Shown: positions 52,192 to 63,819, counted from the stretch's first letter. The stretch is 64,000 nt of DNA from Gemmatimonadota bacterium (GCA_028874905.1 JAPPGZ010000107.1:1-64000), one strand, 5' to 3'. The notes: a model not told the origin generated them from the sequence alone. Program-made: numbers and translations.

Positions 52192-53996
52192 GACCGGTCG
52201 TCGTCCAGTTGCAGGACGGCCATGAACGCCTCCTGCGGGATCTCCACCGAGCCGACCTGCTTCATCCGTCTCTTGCCCTCGCGCTGACGCTCCAGGAGCT
52301 TGCGCTTGCGCGTGATGTCGCCGCCGTAGCACTTGGCCGTCACGTTCTTGCGAACCGCCTTGACGGTTTGCCGGGCGATGACCTGGCCTCCGATCGCGGC
52401 CTGCAGGGCCACCTCGAACTGCTGCCTCGGGATCAGGTCCTTGAGCTTCCGGACCAGCAGGTTGCCGTGGCGGTACGCATTGTCGCGGTGGAGGATGACC
52501 GAAAAGGCGTCGACCGGCTCACGGTTGACCAGAATGTCGAGCTTGACCAGATCCCCCGCCCGGTACTCCTGGAACTCGTAGTCCAGGGCCGCGTAGCCCT
52601 TCGTCCCTCCCTTCAGACGCCCGTAGAAGTCGAGCACGATCTCGGCCAGGGGAAGCTCGAAGTCCATTTCCACCCGCCGGGGATCCAGATAGCTCATCCC
52701 CTTGAACAGGCCCCTGCGCTCGTGGCACAGCTTCTGCACGTTGCCGATGAAGTCCGAGGGAGTGACGATGTGGGCGCGCACCACCGGCTCCGCGACCGAA
52801 TCCACAAGCGCGCGGTCCGGGAGGTCCGTGGGGTTCTCGATCGACAGCACGGATCCGTCCGCCATCGACACACGGTACTTCACGTTCGGCACCGTTGTGA
52901 CCAGCTTGACTCCGAATTCGCGGTCCAGTCGCTCCTGCACGATCTCCAGGTGAAGCAGCCCGAGGAACCCGCACCGGAAGCCGAAGCCCAACGCCCGCGA
53001 GGTCTCGGGCTCGAACTGCAGCGAGGCGTCGTTGAGCTGAAGGCGGCGAAGTGATTCCCGGAGCTCCTCGTAGTCGTCGGCATCGGACGGATAGAGGCCC
53101 GCGAACACCATCGGCTTGGCCTCCTGGTAACCCGGAAGCAGTTCCCCGGCGGGGTTTGCGGCGTCGAGCACCGTATCTCCCACGCGCGTGTCCGCCACCG
53201 CCTTGATCGCCGCGACGAGGTACCCGACCTCTCCGGGCCCGAGCGACTGCGCCGGAATGCGACCCAGGCGCAGGTGGCCCACCTCCGTCACCTCGTAGCA
53301 CGAGTCGACGGCCCCGAACGTGATGGACGTGCCGGCGCGCAGCGTTCCGTCGAAGACCCGGATGGTGGGCACGGCGCCCAGGTACTGGTCGTAGTACGAA
53401 TCGAAGATCAGCGCCCTGAGGGGGGCGGCGGGGTCACCGCCGGGCGCGGGCACCCTCTCGACGACCGCTTCCAGCACGTCCTCGATGCCCGACCCCTCCT
53501 TCGCCGAAACCGCGAGCACCAGGTCCGGGTCGATCCCCATCAGCTCGGCCACCTCCCCGCGCCGGCGCTCCGGCTCCGCCCCCGGAAGGTCGATCTTGTT
53601 GAGAACCGGCACGATCTCGAGGTCGGCGTCCAGGGCCAGGAAGAGGTTGGACAGGGTCTGCGCCTGTACGCCCTGGGTCGCATCCACGACCAGGATCGCT
53701 CCCTCGCACGCCGCCAGCGAACGCGACACCTCGTAGGTGAAGTCCACGTGGCCGGGCGTGTCGATCAGGTTGAACTGCAGCTCCCGGCCGTCCTTCGCAC
53801 GGTACGACATGCGCACGGCGTGGAGCTTTATGGTGATGCCGCGTTCCCGTTCGAGCTCGTTTGAGTCCAGCACCTGCTCCCGCATCTGACGTCTGTCGAG
53901 CGTGGCGGTCGCCTCCAGGAGCCTGTCCGCCAGCGTGGACTTGCCGTGATCGATGTGGGCGATGATGCAGAAATTGCGGATGAGGTCGGTTTTCAC
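52188..53996 (-). CDS. lepA: Elongation factor 4 (LepA)
   Basis: A 602-aa translational GTPase that acts on ribosome assembly or back-translocation. G1 is AHIDHGKST near residues 11-19, G3 is DTPGHVDF and G4 is NKIDL. The EF4-specific C-terminal domain ends [25 protein letters not shown], as expected. GTG 53996 ([19 protein letters not shown]) gives the usual length of 600; the frame is open further up but shows no family sequence. First gene of the six-gene chain, transcribed away from the TonB receptor gene. Confidence 0.96.
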   Translation of the reverse strand: MKTDLIRNFCIIAHIDHGKSTLADRLLEATATLDRRQMREQVLDSNELERERGITIKLHAVRMSYRAKDGRELQFNLIDTPGHVDFTYEVSRSLAACEGAILVVDATQGVQAQTLSNLFLALDADLEIVPVLNKIDLPGAEPERRRGEVAELMGIDPDLVLAVSAKEGSGIEDVLEAVVERVPAPGGDPAAPLRALIFDSYYDQYLGAVPTIRVFDGTLRAGTSITFGAVDSCYEVTEVGHLRLGRIPAQSLGPGEVGYLVAAIKAVADTRVGDTVLDAANPAGELLPGYQEAKPMVFAGLYPSDADDYEELRESLRRLQLNDASLQFEPETSRALGFGFRCGFLGLLHLEIVQERLDREFGVKLVTTVPNVKYRVSMADGSVLSIENPTDLPDRALVDSVAEPVVRAHIVTPSDFIGNVQKLCHERRGLFKGMSYLDPRRVEMDFELPLAEIVLDFYGRLKGGTKGYAALDYEFQEYRAGDLVKLDILVNREPVDAFSVILHRDNAYRHGNLLVRKLKDLIPRQQFEVALQAAIGGQVIARQTVKAVRKNVTAKCYGGDITRKRKLLERQREGKRRMKQVGSVEIPQEAFMAVLQLDDDRS

Positions 53997-54330
53997 CGAT
54001 CGCGACGCCGGGATGATGGGGTGCGGTGCCGCTCGAGCGCCATATGGCCGGTTGGCGGGGCTCCGAGCGCGAACTTTCGAAGGTAACCGGGCCGATTTTG
54101 GACGGTCAATCTTGGGAGCCGAAAGGCTGTGCGAGGCCGGGCACTGCCCGCCGGGCCATCGGGGCGAGGGGGTATGCTTCGTTTCCTGCAATAACGACAG
54201 AATCGGTCATCTTTGCGACAAAACCGGGACAAAATCGGACAATCCATGTTGCGCCCGGGGGGCCGCGCCGTTTTCATTAGGAGAGGGTGGTCCGGCGGCT
54301 ACCAGCCGCGTACTCGAACCGAGGTTTGTC
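53997..54330. promoter_or_regulatory. 334-bp divergent region between lepA and TonB receptor
   Basis: No gene is seen here. It holds three copies of GACARAAYCGG on the plus strand (54196-54206, 54217-54227, 54228-54238), spaced 21 and 11 bases start to start, so on the same helical face. A fourth, partial inverted match, CCGATTTTGGAC, sits at 54092-54103. A small hairpin GCGGCT-ACC-AGCCGC is at 54295-54309. A candidate plus-strand promoter (TTGCGA at 54213, GACAAT at 54238, spacing 19) overlaps the repeats. Most likely an operator for the receptor gene or for both directions. Confidence 0.55.
54196..54238 (+). repeat. Three iteron-like 11-bp repeats (GACARAAYCGG)
   Basis: Units are GACAGAATCGG (54196), GACAAAACCGG (54217) and GACAAAATCGG (54228). 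The last two abut. They lie 93-135 bases upstream of the TonB receptor start. The regular helical spacing suggests cooperative binding by a regulator. Seen directly; the binder is unknown. Confidence 0.75.
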
Positions 54331-57300
54331 ATGGTGCATTTCCCCGGCCGGTCGAGAGTTTCCCGGCAGCCTGTCGCTCTTCTTTTTTGCCTTGCCCTTT
54401 GCGGTGCTGCCACGAACACCATTTCCGCCCAGGCAACCGGATCCATTACCGGGATCGTTACCGATGCCGCGAGCGGACAGCCGGTCGCAGGGGCGCAGGT
54501 TTCCATTCCGGCGCTGGGCACGGGAGTGCTGTCGTTGGGGGACGGACGATTCGCCCTCGTCGGCCTGCCGCCCGGCACGCATGAGGCGCAGGCCGAGTTG
54601 ATCGGCCACCTCACCACCTCCGAGAGCGTCGTCGTGCCGGAGGGCGGAGCCGTGTTCGTCGAACTGCGGATGCAGCCGACCGTCCTCCAGCTGCAAGGGG
54701 TGGTCGTTACCGGGACAGCCTTCGAGGAGTCGCCCGTCGACCTGCCGTACTCCGTCGCGGTCTCCGGTCGCCGCTCCCTGGCCGAGCAGGGATCGCCGCA
54801 GGCGGTCGACTTCTTCCGGAACCTGGGGGCCAGCGCGGGTGTTCTCGGTGATCGTCAGGGCTGGTACACGACCAGGCCGACCGCGGCGGTGCCGGAAACG
54901 GTGGCCAGCGTGAATCTCCGTGGCATAGGACCTTCGCGCACGCTCGTCCTGCTCAACGGCAGGCGCCAGGTGTACGTTCCGATGCGCCTGCTGGGAGGCC
55001 GGTTCGTGGACGTCAACGCCTTCCCGTCGATCGCCCTCGACCGCATCGAGGTGGTGAAGGAGGGCGCCTCGGCGATTTACGGCTCGGACGCGGTCGCCGG
55101 CGTGGCCAACTTCCTTACCCGTGGGGACTTCGAGGGATTCGAGGTGTCGGCATCGCACGAGTACCTTCCCGACGCGGGCGACACCAACGCGGGCGCGATT
55201 TGGGGGTCGCGGCTTGGCGAGAGCGCCCACGCGGTCGTGTCGGCCGAGGTCGCGCTTACACAGGAGCTGACCCCCCAGGAGCGGGACTGGGCACTGCGCC
55301 CGTTCACATCCGGGGGCGGAGCCTGGTCATATACCGGCAATCCCGGCGCGTTTCTCTTCCCCAAACTGACCGGTGACGAGACGAAGGAGGAATTCGTCGC
55401 GGCCTTGGCGGATGCGCAGTTCGGCGGCTGGGGCGGCGTCTTCATCGACCCGCAGTGCACGGCCTTCGGGGGCCATCTCGAGGGGGAAACCTGCCGCTTC
55501 CGCTACCAGCCCTGGGACAACCTGATCCAGGCGTCCCGCCATGTTCGGCTCTTCGGCGAACTGAACGGCGAACTGGGTGATCAGTCGAGCTACCACGTCG
55601 AGGCCTTGTGGGCCGAGGCCGCCACCCCGGACTGGGTGACGACACCGTCGTTTCCTCCGATCTCGCCGTACAACGGAGCGCAGGTCATCACTCCGGGGAA
55701 TCCGGGAAGGCGGGCATTCTGCCAGAGCCACGGGCAGGCGGCAGGATTCGGGGGCCAGGAGGCCTGTCTCGCGAACGACTGGTACTTCTACGGACGCCTG
55801 GTGGGCAACAGCGGTCCCGGTCGTGCCCTCGATCGCAAGTCCCGTACCGGACGGATCGCCGGTTCGCTGGAGCGTCACATCGAGTCTCTGGGCGGGAACG
55901 AGGCCTCTCTCGAGCTTTCCGCCTCGTTTTCACGCACCGCCGGCAACGTCAACCTCCCGGCCGAGTACGCCTACCGGAAGTTCCTCGCGTTCCGCGGCTT
56001 CGGAGGCCCGGCCTGCGGGGTCGACGTGGTACTCGATCCGTCCAGCCCCTCGGGCATGGCCCTGGGCGCGCTGAACGGCGCCGTGGCCGGCCAGGGGAAC
56101 TGCATGTACTACAACCCCTTCAGCAACGCCCACCAGTACTCCGCCCAACCGGGAGCGCGCTACCTCGATCAGGCGAACCCGGACTACATGCCCGGGCTCG
56201 AGAACAGTCCGGCCCTGATCGACTGGATCAACGAAGAGGTCGATCTGGACAACACCGCCAACCTGCTGGTCGCGGATGCCATCCTCAAGGGCGCCCTGGT
56301 GGAAGACGTGGCCCAGTATGCCGTCGGGTACCAGTTTCGCTGGTTCGACGTCGAGGCGGAACCGAATTCACCGGGCAACCTCGAGCTCAATCCCTGTCCC
56401 GTGCCCGGCGACCGGACCTGTCTGGAGAAGGCCGGTGCCTTCACGTTCACGACCGGTCACTACCCCTACCACGCGAACCAGACCGTCCACCGCTTCTTCG
56501 TCGAATCGCAACTGGGGCTCGGGTCGAGGGTAGACGCCCAGGTGGCCGCCAACTACGAGTTCCACGGGTCCGTGACCAGCTTCGACCCGAAGCTGGCGTT
56601 GCGCGTTGACCTGGCCGAGCCGCTGGCGCTGCGCGCGTCGTTGCAGACGACCTTCCGCACGCCTTCCGTCGACGACCTCAACGAGGACCGCGCCACCTCG
56701 CTGGAGTACGTGGCCGAGGCGGGCATCTACAAGGCGCTGGACGCCTTCGGAAACCCGGACCTGACGCCGGAACGGGCGTTCACCTACAACGTGGGGTTCA
56801 CGCTCGAGTTCCCGCGCATGCGCGCCTCGCTGGACTACTGGGATTACGACTTCCGTGATGTCATCGACATCATTCCCGCCCCCGGCGTCACACGCCTGTA
56901 CGATCTTGGCGGCGCTTCACGCGCTGCCGTGCAGCAGTTCGTGAGCTGTCCGGACGGACCGGGCACCGGCACGTGCCCAACCAGCGCTATCGAGCGGATC
57001 GCCGTGCGCACCATCAACTGGCCGGGCATCGAGCTGTCAGGGCTCGACTGGCATGTCAGCACCCGCCTGCCCGTCTCCGAGGGCATCGTCTCCCTCGGGA
57101 TGGACGGCACCTTCACACGGAGATTCTTCGTCCGGGCCCTGGATCTGAATAGCGTGGAGGTCTTTCCGGCCCAGGACGCCGCCGGCAAGCTGAACTGGAA
57201 CAATCCCATCGCGCCGCCACTGCCCCAGTGGAAGAGCCGGTTCTCCGCAGGCTATCACTTTGGAGACTACAGCGTGGTCAACTATGTCAACACGGTCTCC

Positions 57301-57537
57301 GGGTATGCGAACGAGGTCTTCCCCGACACCGAATTTGCCGAAATCGACCGGTTCGTCACCTGGGATCTCAGCGTGCTGCGGCGGGCCTCCAGCAGGGCCG
57401 ACGTAGCCTTGTCCGCTCTGAACCTCCTCGACGCGCCGCCTCCTCTGGTCAACTGGGAGCAGTCCTACGACGGATTCACCCACAGTCCCAAGGGGCGGCG
57501 GATCAAGCTCTCGCTGACCTATCGCATGGGCGGCTGA
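54331..57537 (+). CDS. TonB-dependent outer-membrane receptor with carboxypeptidase-like N-domain
   Basis: A 1068-aa outer-membrane transporter. A signal peptide (ALLFCLALCGAATNTISAQ, cut near 34) leads to a CarboxypepD_reg/SusC-like domain (about 36-115: GSITGIVTDAASGQPVAGAQV). A plug domain with VNLRGIGPSRTLVLLNGRR and EVVKEGASAIYGSDAVAGVANF follows, then a long barrel to the end (ALSALNLLDAPPPLV, LSLTYRMGG). No SusD-like lipoprotein or TonB box-matched partner lies next to it. The substrate is unknown. The GAGG site is 6 bases before ATG 54331; a longer upstream frame has no signal peptide. Confidence 0.9.
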   Translation: MVHFPGRSRVSRQPVALLFCLALCGAATNTISAQATGSITGIVTDAASGQPVAGAQVSIPALGTGVLSLGDGRFALVGLPPGTHEAQAELIGHLTTSESVVVPEGGAVFVELRMQPTVLQLQGVVVTGTAFEESPVDLPYSVAVSGRRSLAEQGSPQAVDFFRNLGASAGVLGDRQGWYTTRPTAAVPETVASVNLRGIGPSRTLVLLNGRRQVYVPMRLLGGRFVDVNAFPSIALDRIEVVKEGASAIYGSDAVAGVANFLTRGDFEGFEVSASHEYLPDAGDTNAGAIWGSRLGESAHAVVSAEVALTQELTPQERDWALRPFTSGGGAWSYTGNPGAFLFPKLTGDETKEEFVAALADAQFGGWGGVFIDPQCTAFGGHLEGETCRFRYQPWDNLIQASRHVRLFGELNGELGDQSSYHVEALWAEAATPDWVTTPSFPPISPYNGAQVITPGNPGRRAFCQSHGQAAGFGGQEACLANDWYFYGRLVGNSGPGRALDRKSRTGRIAGSLERHIESLGGNEASLELSASFSRTAGNVNLPAEYAYRKFLAFRGFGGPACGVDVVLDPSSPSGMALGALNGAVAGQGNCMYYNPFSNAHQYSAQPGARYLDQANPDYMPGLENSPALIDWINEEVDLDNTANLLVADAILKGALVEDVAQYAVGYQFRWFDVEAEPNSPGNLELNPCPVPGDRTCLEKAGAFTFTTGHYPYHANQTVHRFFVESQLGLGSRVDAQVAANYEFHGSVTSFDPKLALRVDLAEPLALRASLQTTFRTPSVDDLNEDRATSLEYVAEAGIYKALDAFGNPDLTPERAFTYNVGFTLEFPRMRASLDYWDYDFRDVIDIIPAPGVTRLYDLGGASRAAVQQFVSCPDGPGTGTCPTSAIERIAVRTINWPGIELSGLDWHVSTRLPVSEGIVSLGMDGTFTRRFFVRALDLNSVEVFPAQDAAGKLNWNNPIAPPLPQWKSRFSAGYHFGDYSVVNYVNTVSGYANEVFPDTEFAEIDRFVTWDLSVLRRASSRADVALSALNLLDAPPPLVNWEQSYDGFTHSPKGRRIKLSLTYRMGG

Positions 57538-57607
57538 TCCCCGGGCGCCCTCTCCCCTCGGCCAGCCACTTCCGCATGCCGTGGCGCCAGTCCACATTCA
57601 ATGGACC

Positions 57608-58537
57608 ATGGCCACCAACGAGACGACCACTCCGCACCGGGACCGGCGCACGGACCTGCTCGATCCGGCAACCCTGGCGCAGCTCGGCGGGATCGACATC
57701 ATCGCGCGGCAGGTGGTACAAGGGTTTCTGCTGGGCCTGCATCGTTCGCCCAATCGGGGCTTCTCCGCGGAATTCGCTGAACTGAGGCAGTACCAGCCGG
57801 GCGACGACCTGCGGACGCTCGACTGGCGAATGTTTGCCCGTTCGGACCGCTTCTACGTCAAACAGTACGAGGAAGAGACGAACCTGAGGGCCTATATGCT
57901 GCTCGACATCAGCGAGTCGATGGCCTGGTCCTCGCAGACCCGCCTTCCCTCGAAGCTCTGGTACGCGAAACATCTGGCGGCTGCATTGTCGCTCATCCTG
58001 ATCCGGCAGGGGGATATCGTCGGATTGATCGCGTTCCACGAGAGGATCGTGCGGCAGACACAGGCCCGCGGGGGCAAGGTGCACTGGCGGCTTCTGCTTC
58101 AGCACCTGCACGCACTGCAGGGCGGAGGACGCACCGATTCGGAGTCGGCGTTGAAGAGCGTGGCCATGCGGCTCAAGCGGAAGGGCCTCGTGATCCTGAT
58201 CTCCGATCTCCTGGTCGATCCGGAAGGGACCGCCAAGGCGCTGATCTACCTGCAGCACACGGGACACGAGGTGCTGGTCTTCCACCTGATCGACCCGGGG
58301 GAACGCGACCTGCCGACGACCGGCGAGACCCGCTTCGTGGATCCGGAGACGGGTGATTCGCTCCAGGTGTCGGTAGCAGACATGCGGCGCCAATACAGGA
58401 ACGCCGTGGAGGAAGCCGTGGCCGAGTGGACCGCCGCCCTGACGAGTCGCGGGATCGCGTACTCGACGATCGGCACTGACGAACCCCTTTCGCGGGCGCT
58501 CCGGCTCTATCTGTGGAAGCGCCAGCGTCTTCCCTGA
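57608..58537 (+). CDS. DUF58-domain protein (VWA-like)
   Basis: A 309-aa protein with the DUF58 signature GFSAEFAELRQYQPGDDLRTLDWR (about 50-73) and FYVKQYEEETN. A VWA-like MIDAS (LLDISESM near 97-104) suits metal-dependent protein binding. It usually partners a MoxR AAA ATPase and BatA/BatB-type proteins; no moxR is in the window. ATG 57608 is chosen, with GTG 57581 as a longer option, and neither has a strong ribosome site. It is followed, one base after its stop, by the VWA membrane protein. Confidence 0.85.
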   Translation: MATNETTTPHRDRRTDLLDPATLAQLGGIDIIARQVVQGFLLGLHRSPNRGFSAEFAELRQYQPGDDLRTLDWRMFARSDRFYVKQYEEETNLRAYMLLDISESMAWSSQTRLPSKLWYAKHLAAALSLILIRQGDIVGLIAFHERIVRQTQARGGKVHWRLLLQHLHALQGGGRTDSESALKSVAMRLKRKGLVILISDLLVDPEGTAKALIYLQHTGHEVLVFHLIDPGERDLPTTGETRFVDPETGDSLQVSVADMRRQYRNAVEEAVAEWTAALTSRGIAYSTIGTDEPLSRALRLYLWKRQRLP

Positions 58538-58538
58538 C

Positions 58539-60500
58539 GTGGGCTTCCTCAACCCCCTGTTCCTCCTGGCCGGCGTCGCGGTGCTCGTGCCCGTGATTCT
58601 GCATCTTTTCTACCGGCAGGAAAGCAAGACGTTCACCTTCCCCGCCATTCGCTACCTGCTCCGGACCGAAAAGGACCACGCCCGCCAGATCCGTACCCAG
58701 CAGCTGCTGCTTCTGCTGCTCCGCGTGGCTGCGGTCGTGCTTCTGGTCATTCTGGGAGCACGAATCCACATGCCGGGTCCCGGGGGGAGCCACGATCCGA
58801 CCGCCCTGGCGCTGGTGCTGGACAACTCGCTCAGCGCGACGATCATCGAGAACGGGCGCCGCCGGCTCGACACCCTGAAGGCCGTCGCGCGCATGAGCGT
58901 CGAGGCTGCCAGCTACGACGACGTCATCTGGGTGGTCCGGGCCGGCAGTCCCTGGGAGGTTGCGGTGCCCGTGGGATTGACCCAGGCCGCCCTGGCCATA
59001 GAGGAGACGGGCCCCAGCCACGGACGTGGCGACCTGAGTCACGCGATCGCGCGTGCTCGCGCGCTGGTCGCCCAGAGCGATCTGCCGCGACGGGAGGTGC
59101 ACGTCTTTACGGATCTCCAGGCGACCGCGTTTTCCGAGCCCGCAGGCGGAGAGGCCGACATCCCGGTCATCGTCTTCGCCGCGCCATCCGGCCAGCTGGA
59201 AAACCGCGCTATCGACAGGGTATCCATCGGTGGTGGACTCCCTCCGCTTCAGGGGAGGCGGGCCGAGGCCGCGGTCTCGATTTCGGAAGGATCGGCGGAC
59301 GACACTGTGGGGGTGCGTCTCTACGTGGGCGGTCAGGTGCGTGCCGCCGCAAGAGCTCCCTCGGGCGCTACGGTGCGCCTGCCCATGGGCCCGTTCCCTT
59401 CCGGTCGCGTCGACGGCTACGCCGAGATCGATCCGGACCCGCTCACCGGCGACGACCGCCACTTCTTCTCCTTCATGGTTCGGGACCCTACCCCGGTTGC
59501 CACCGTCGGTCCCACACCCTTCTTTCTCGCGCAGGCGCTCGCGGTCCTGGCGGAGAGTGAGCGCATCTCGCTCGGGGGCGTGGGTCGCGCGGCTACGCTC
59601 ATCAACCTCGGTGGGGAGGGACTGCAGGGGCGCGCTCCCTCCCAAAGCGTCCTCGTGGTGCCGCTCTCCGATCCGGCCAGACTTCCCGCGCTGAATCGCC
59701 GCCTGGCCGAGGCGGGCATTCCCTATCGCTACCAGCCGGGGCCCGAAGAGGGCGCCCGCATTGCACAGAGCGATCTCCCGCTGGATCTGGAGGGGCTCGA
59801 CATCCGCCGGTTCTACCGGGTGGTATCCGCCGAATCGGCGGACAACTCCAGCGGGTCCGTTACGGCCACGGACCGCGGTGGTGGCACGAACCCGGTCAGC
59901 GCCGGCGATGGATCCGTGGCCATGCTATCAACCGGTGACCCATGGCTGTTGACCGGAGTCGCCCCGACCGGTCCCTACATTCTGCTCGCGTCACCCCTGG
60001 ACGAGCAGTCGACCAGCCTTCCTGTCTCCGCGGCCATGATTCCTTTGCTCGAGTGGGTGATCGAACGCCGGTTCGGGGATGCGGCGGGTGTTTCCGGCGT
60101 CACCGCGGGAACGAGCTTCCGGCCTTCGCCTCTTGCCAGCGCGGTGCGTGGGCCGGACGGCACCGTGAAGCCGGTCGACGGGGATCAGCCATTCCTCGAA
60201 ACCGCGGCGGCAGGCATCTATCAGGTGCTGGCCGGCGACAGCGTGCTGGAGTCCATTCCGGTCAATCCGCCGGCGGTGGAGGGGCAGCTCGCGCCCGCTT
60301 CGCGCGGTGAGGTCAGGCGCGCCGTCCGTGGAGTGCGCGACATCGTCGACGACGCTTCGGCGTGGTCGCGGCACATCTTCAGGGCAGGACGGGGGCCCGA
60401 GCCCTGGCGCCCTCTCCTGGCGATCGTCCTGGCATTGCTCGTACTGGAGACAGTCGTCGCGGCGTCGCGAGCACTCCGCACCCGGCGACCCGGTGCATAG
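58539..60500 (+). CDS. BatA-like membrane protein with VWA domain
   Basis: A 653-aa aerotolerance-type (BatA N-terminal) membrane protein. Helices at 4-24 and 58-78 flank the basic YRQESKTFTFPAIRYLLRTEK segment typical of this family, and a last helix is near 628-645. The VWA-like core begins ALALVLDNSLSATI (about 90-103), where the DxSxS MIDAS is reduced to DNSLS. A long periplasmic region (250-600) has no recognised domain. GTG start one base after the DUF58 gene. It overlaps mfd by 8 bases. Confidence 0.82.
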   Translation: MGFLNPLFLLAGVAVLVPVILHLFYRQESKTFTFPAIRYLLRTEKDHARQIRTQQLLLLLLRVAAVVLLVILGARIHMPGPGGSHDPTALALVLDNSLSATIIENGRRRLDTLKAVARMSVEAASYDDVIWVVRAGSPWEVAVPVGLTQAALAIEETGPSHGRGDLSHAIARARALVAQSDLPRREVHVFTDLQATAFSEPAGGEADIPVIVFAAPSGQLENRAIDRVSIGGGLPPLQGRRAEAAVSISEGSADDTVGVRLYVGGQVRAAARAPSGATVRLPMGPFPSGRVDGYAEIDPDPLTGDDRHFFSFMVRDPTPVATVGPTPFFLAQALAVLAESERISLGGVGRAATLINLGGEGLQGRAPSQSVLVVPLSDPARLPALNRRLAEAGIPYRYQPGPEEGARIAQSDLPLDLEGLDIRRFYRVVSAESADNSSGSVTATDRGGGTNPVSAGDGSVAMLSTGDPWLLTGVAPTGPYILLASPLDEQSTSLPVSAAMIPLLEWVIERRFGDAAGVSGVTAGTSFRPSPLASAVRGPDGTVKPVDGDQPFLETAAAGIYQVLAGDSVLESIPVNPPAVEGQLAPASRGEVRRAVRGVRDIVDDASAWSRHIFRAGRGPEPWRPLLAIVLALLVLETVVAASRALRTRRPGA

Positions 60501-63500
60501 CCGCGGCCCCACCCCGGCCTCACATCCCGCCACGGCCGCGCTCGCGTGTACCCCGGCACTGCGGGAACTGCTGCGAAGCATCCCCACGGCCGGGGGCTCC
60601 ATAAGCGTGGGAGGCGCGGCCGGCTCCCTGCCCGTCACCGCCGTCGCGACACTGGCCGACCACCTTCCCACCCGGCTCTGGATCCTCACGGCATCCTCTC
60701 CGGACAAGGCCGGCGAGTACCTCGGCGATCTGGAAGCCCTGGCGGGCCCGGGAACGGCGGTGCCGTATCCGCAAGGCGAAGAACTTGCGCCCGGCGGTGA
60801 CCGCAACGACGAGGTCGAGGGCCAAAGGGTCGAAGCGGTCGAGGCTCTGCTTGCGGGCCAGGCGCGGGTGATGGTCACGACCCACCGTGCACTTCAGGAA
60901 CTCGTCCCGATACCGGACGACGTTGCCGAGTTGCGCTTCACGGTCGCAACCGGCGGCCGCTTGCGGCGTGATGCGCTGATCGAGGCTCTGGAAGCACGCG
61001 GATTCGAACGGTCCCCCATGGTGGAGGCGGCGGGTAGCTACACCGTGCGCGGCGGCCTGATCGATGTCTTCTCCTACGGCGCGGCCGGCCCCGTCCGGAT
61101 CGAATTCCTCGGCGACGAAATCGAGTCCATACGCCACTTCGGCGTATTGGACCAACGGTCAACGGAGACTGTGGCGCGAGCCGACATCCTGCCCGTGAGG
61201 TTCGGCGCCACGATCGATATCGCGCGACGGACGGACTGCTCCCTGCTGGATCGTCTGCCGCGGGATGCGGTTCTGGTACGGATCGGCGACGACACGGTGC
61301 ATGAGGAAGCCATGGCGGCCTGGAAGCGCGCGGACACCCGCTATCGCGATGCCCTCCGCTACGGCAACCCGGCCACGGACCCGGCAACCGTCCTCCTGTC
61401 GCCCGAAGCCCTCGCGGAGCGCGTCGCCCGATACGGCCGGGTCACCTTCGTGGAGGAGCATGTGGGAAGCGTCGTCTTCCAGGCGCGCAGGCCGCCCGCG
61501 ATCGAACGCCACATCGGCCGCTTGCGATCCTTCCTGTCCAACGCAGCCGCGGCAGGAGAAGAGACCTTCATCCTCTGTGACAACGACGGCCAGGCGAGCC
61601 GACTCGACGACCTGCTCGCGGACCGCCGGGGCACGCCGCCCCCGAACTGTCACCTGGTCGTGGGCTCCCTGACCCAGGGCTATCTCATAGCGGATTCTGC
61701 GCCTTCTGTCAATATACTCACGGATCACGAGATTTTTCGGCGCGGCCGGAAACTGCGACGGCGACGGCGCTTCCGCGGCTCCGCGTCGCTGGAGAGCCTG
61801 GCCCAGCTCGCCCCCGGCGACCACGTCGTCCACATGGAACACGGCATCGGGCGCTTCCGGGGCCTGGAACGGATCGAGATCGGGGGTGAATCGATCGAGG
61901 CGCTCGTCATAGGCTATTCGGGCGGCGAGGTCCTGCGGGTCCCCGTCTACCGGCTCGACGAGGTGGAACGCTGGGTGGGGACCCATCCGGAAGACAAGCC
62001 GGCGGGCCTGCACCGGATCGGCGGCAAGCGCTGGAGGCGGCTCAAACGGAAGACCGAAGCAGCGATCCACCAGATGACCGCCGAGTTGCTGGAACTCTAC
62101 GCTGCGCGCCGCGCCCGCCCGGGCTACGCCTTTTCCCCGGACACCCGCTGGCAGCGCGAGATGGAGGCGGCGTTCGTGTACGAGGACACGCCCGACCAGC
62201 GCACCGCCGTCGAGGACATCAAGAGGGACATGGAGTCGTCAGGGGTGATGGACCGCCTCGTTTGCGGCGACGCCGGCTACGGCAAGACGGAGGTCGCCAT
62301 CCGAGCGGCCTTCAAGGCGGTCCAGGATGGAAAGCAGGTTGCAGTGCTGGCCCCCACCACGGTGCTCGTCGCGCAGCACGCCAGGACCTTCGGCGACCGG
62401 CTCGCCGACTATCCGGTGGTCGTTCGTTCCCTTTCCCGGTTCGACCCTCCGCGCCGGCAGCGTGAGGTTGCGGCGGGTCTGTTGGACGGAACGGTCGATA
62501 TCGTGATCGGTACGCATCGTCTCCTCTCGGGTGATATCGCGTTTCGTGACCTGGGCCTCGTGGTCATCGACGAGGAGCAGCGGCTCGGCGTACGTCAGAA
62601 GGAGCGCCTCAAGAAGCTTCGCACCACCGTGGATGCGCTCACCCTGACCGCGACGCCGATCCCCCGGACCCTTTACCTGTCGCTGGCAGGCATTCGCGAT
62701 CTGTCGCTCATCCGGACCCCGCCCAGAGACCGCATGGCCATCCTCACCCATGTCATCTCCTGGAGCGACCACCTGGTCGCCGAAGCCTGCCAGCGGGAAC
62801 TCGATCGGGGAGGACAGGTGTTCTTCCTCCACAACCGGGTCGAGACGATCGACACGGCGGCCGAACGCGTGCGCCGTCTCGTGGGCGATGCGACCGTCGA
62901 CGTGGCCCACGGCCAGATGGGTACCGGTCCTCTGGACCGCGCCATGACCCGCTTCGTGGAGGGACGAACCCAGGTTCTGGTCTGTTCCTCGATCATCGAG
63001 AACGGGCTGGACGTGGCCAACGCCAACACATTGATCGTTGCCGGCGCGCACCGCTTCGGGCTCTCGCAGCTCTATCAGATCCGCGGGCGCGTCGGGCGCT
63101 GGGACCGCCGGGCGTACTGCTACCTGGTAGTGCCCGACAACATCACGGAGGAGGCGGAAAAGCGCCTGCGGGTGCTCGAACACTTCACCGAACTCGGGAG
63201 CGGCTACCAGATTGCCCTGCGTGACCTCGAGGTCCGCGGTGCGGGCAACCTGCTCGGAGAGCACCAGTCCGGATTCGCGCACGCGGTCGGGCTGGACACC
63301 TACATGCGTCTCATGGAAGACGCCGTGCGCCGGGTGCGCGAAGGAGACCGGGGCGTCCGCCATCCACGCCCCGAGATTGCGATGTCGGACAGCGCGTACC
63401 TGCCGGATGACTATATTCAGGATCAGCATCAGAAACTCCACCTTTACCGCCGTCTCGCGAAGGTATCCGGACCGAGCGATGTCGAGGCCCTCGCCGATGA

Positions 63501-63819
63501 GATCACGGACCGGTTTGGACGGCCACCTCCGGCGGTAAGGCGGTTGCTGGACCAATCGCTATTGGGACTCGCCGGCCGTAGCGCCGGGGTCGATCGGATT
63601 CTGGTACGGGGGAGCACGGCGCGCGTCAACTTCCGCCCCGAAGTCATCCCGCGCATTTCCGCTCTGGAGGGGACACTGAAAGGTGAAGCCGTGGCGCTGG
63701 AGGTTCGCAGAATCACTCCGCTCTCGATAACCTTCACCTGCGAGGAAGCCGACAGGCTTGCCCCTGTGCTGGTACGCGCCCTGGCGACGCTCGGAGGAGG
63801 CACGAATGGAGACAAATAA
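60493..63819 (+). CDS. mfd: Transcription-repair coupling factor
   Basis: A 1108-aa SF2 translocase that removes stalled RNA polymerase and recruits UvrA. The UvrB-homology domain occupies the first third. The polymerase-interaction domain has [14 protein letters not shown] and [14 protein letters not shown]. Walker A is [10 protein letters not shown], and the DExx motif reads DEEQRLGV, where DEEQRFGV is common. The TRG motif region [31 protein letters not shown] is intact. GTG 60493 overlaps the BatA-like stop; a longer reading upstream shows no family sequence. Confidence 0.95.
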   Translation: MHSRGPTPASHPATAALACTPALRELLRSIPTAGGSISVGGAAGSLPVTAVATLADHLPTRLWILTASSPDKAGEYLGDLEALAGPGTAVPYPQGEELAPGGDRNDEVEGQRVEAVEALLAGQARVMVTTHRALQELVPIPDDVAELRFTVATGGRLRRDALIEALEARGFERSPMVEAAGSYTVRGGLIDVFSYGAAGPVRIEFLGDEIESIRHFGVLDQRSTETVARADILPVRFGATIDIARRTDCSLLDRLPRDAVLVRIGDDTVHEEAMAAWKRADTRYRDALRYGNPATDPATVLLSPEALAERVARYGRVTFVEEHVGSVVFQARRPPAIERHIGRLRSFLSNAAAAGEETFILCDNDGQASRLDDLLADRRGTPPPNCHLVVGSLTQGYLIADSAPSVNILTDHEIFRRGRKLRRRRRFRGSASLESLAQLAPGDHVVHMEHGIGRFRGLERIEIGGESIEALVIGYSGGEVLRVPVYRLDEVERWVGTHPEDKPAGLHRIGGKRWRRLKRKTEAAIHQMTAELLELYAARRARPGYAFSPDTRWQREMEAAFVYEDTPDQRTAVEDIKRDMESSGVMDRLVCGDAGYGKTEVAIRAAFKAVQDGKQVAVLAPTTVLVAQHARTFGDRLADYPVVVRSLSRFDPPRRQREVAAGLLDGTVDIVIGTHRLLSGDIAFRDLGLVVIDEEQRLGVRQKERLKKLRTTVDALTLTATPIPRTLYLSLAGIRDLSLIRTPPRDRMAILTHVISWSDHLVAEACQRELDRGGQVFFLHNRVETIDTAAERVRRLVGDATVDVAHGQMGTGPLDRAMTRFVEGRTQVLVCSSIIENGLDVANANTLIVAGAHRFGLSQLYQIRGRVGRWDRRAYCYLVVPDNITEEAEKRLRVLEHFTELGSGYQIALRDLEVRGAGNLLGEHQSGFAHAVGLDTYMRLMEDAVRRVREGDRGVRHPRPEIAMSDSAYLPDDYIQDQHQKLHLYRRLAKVSGPSDVEALADEITDRFGRPPPAVRRLLDQSLLGLAGRSAGVDRILVRGSTARVNFRPEVIPRISALEGTLKGEAVALEVRRITPLSITFTCEEADRLAPVLVRALATLGGGTNGDK

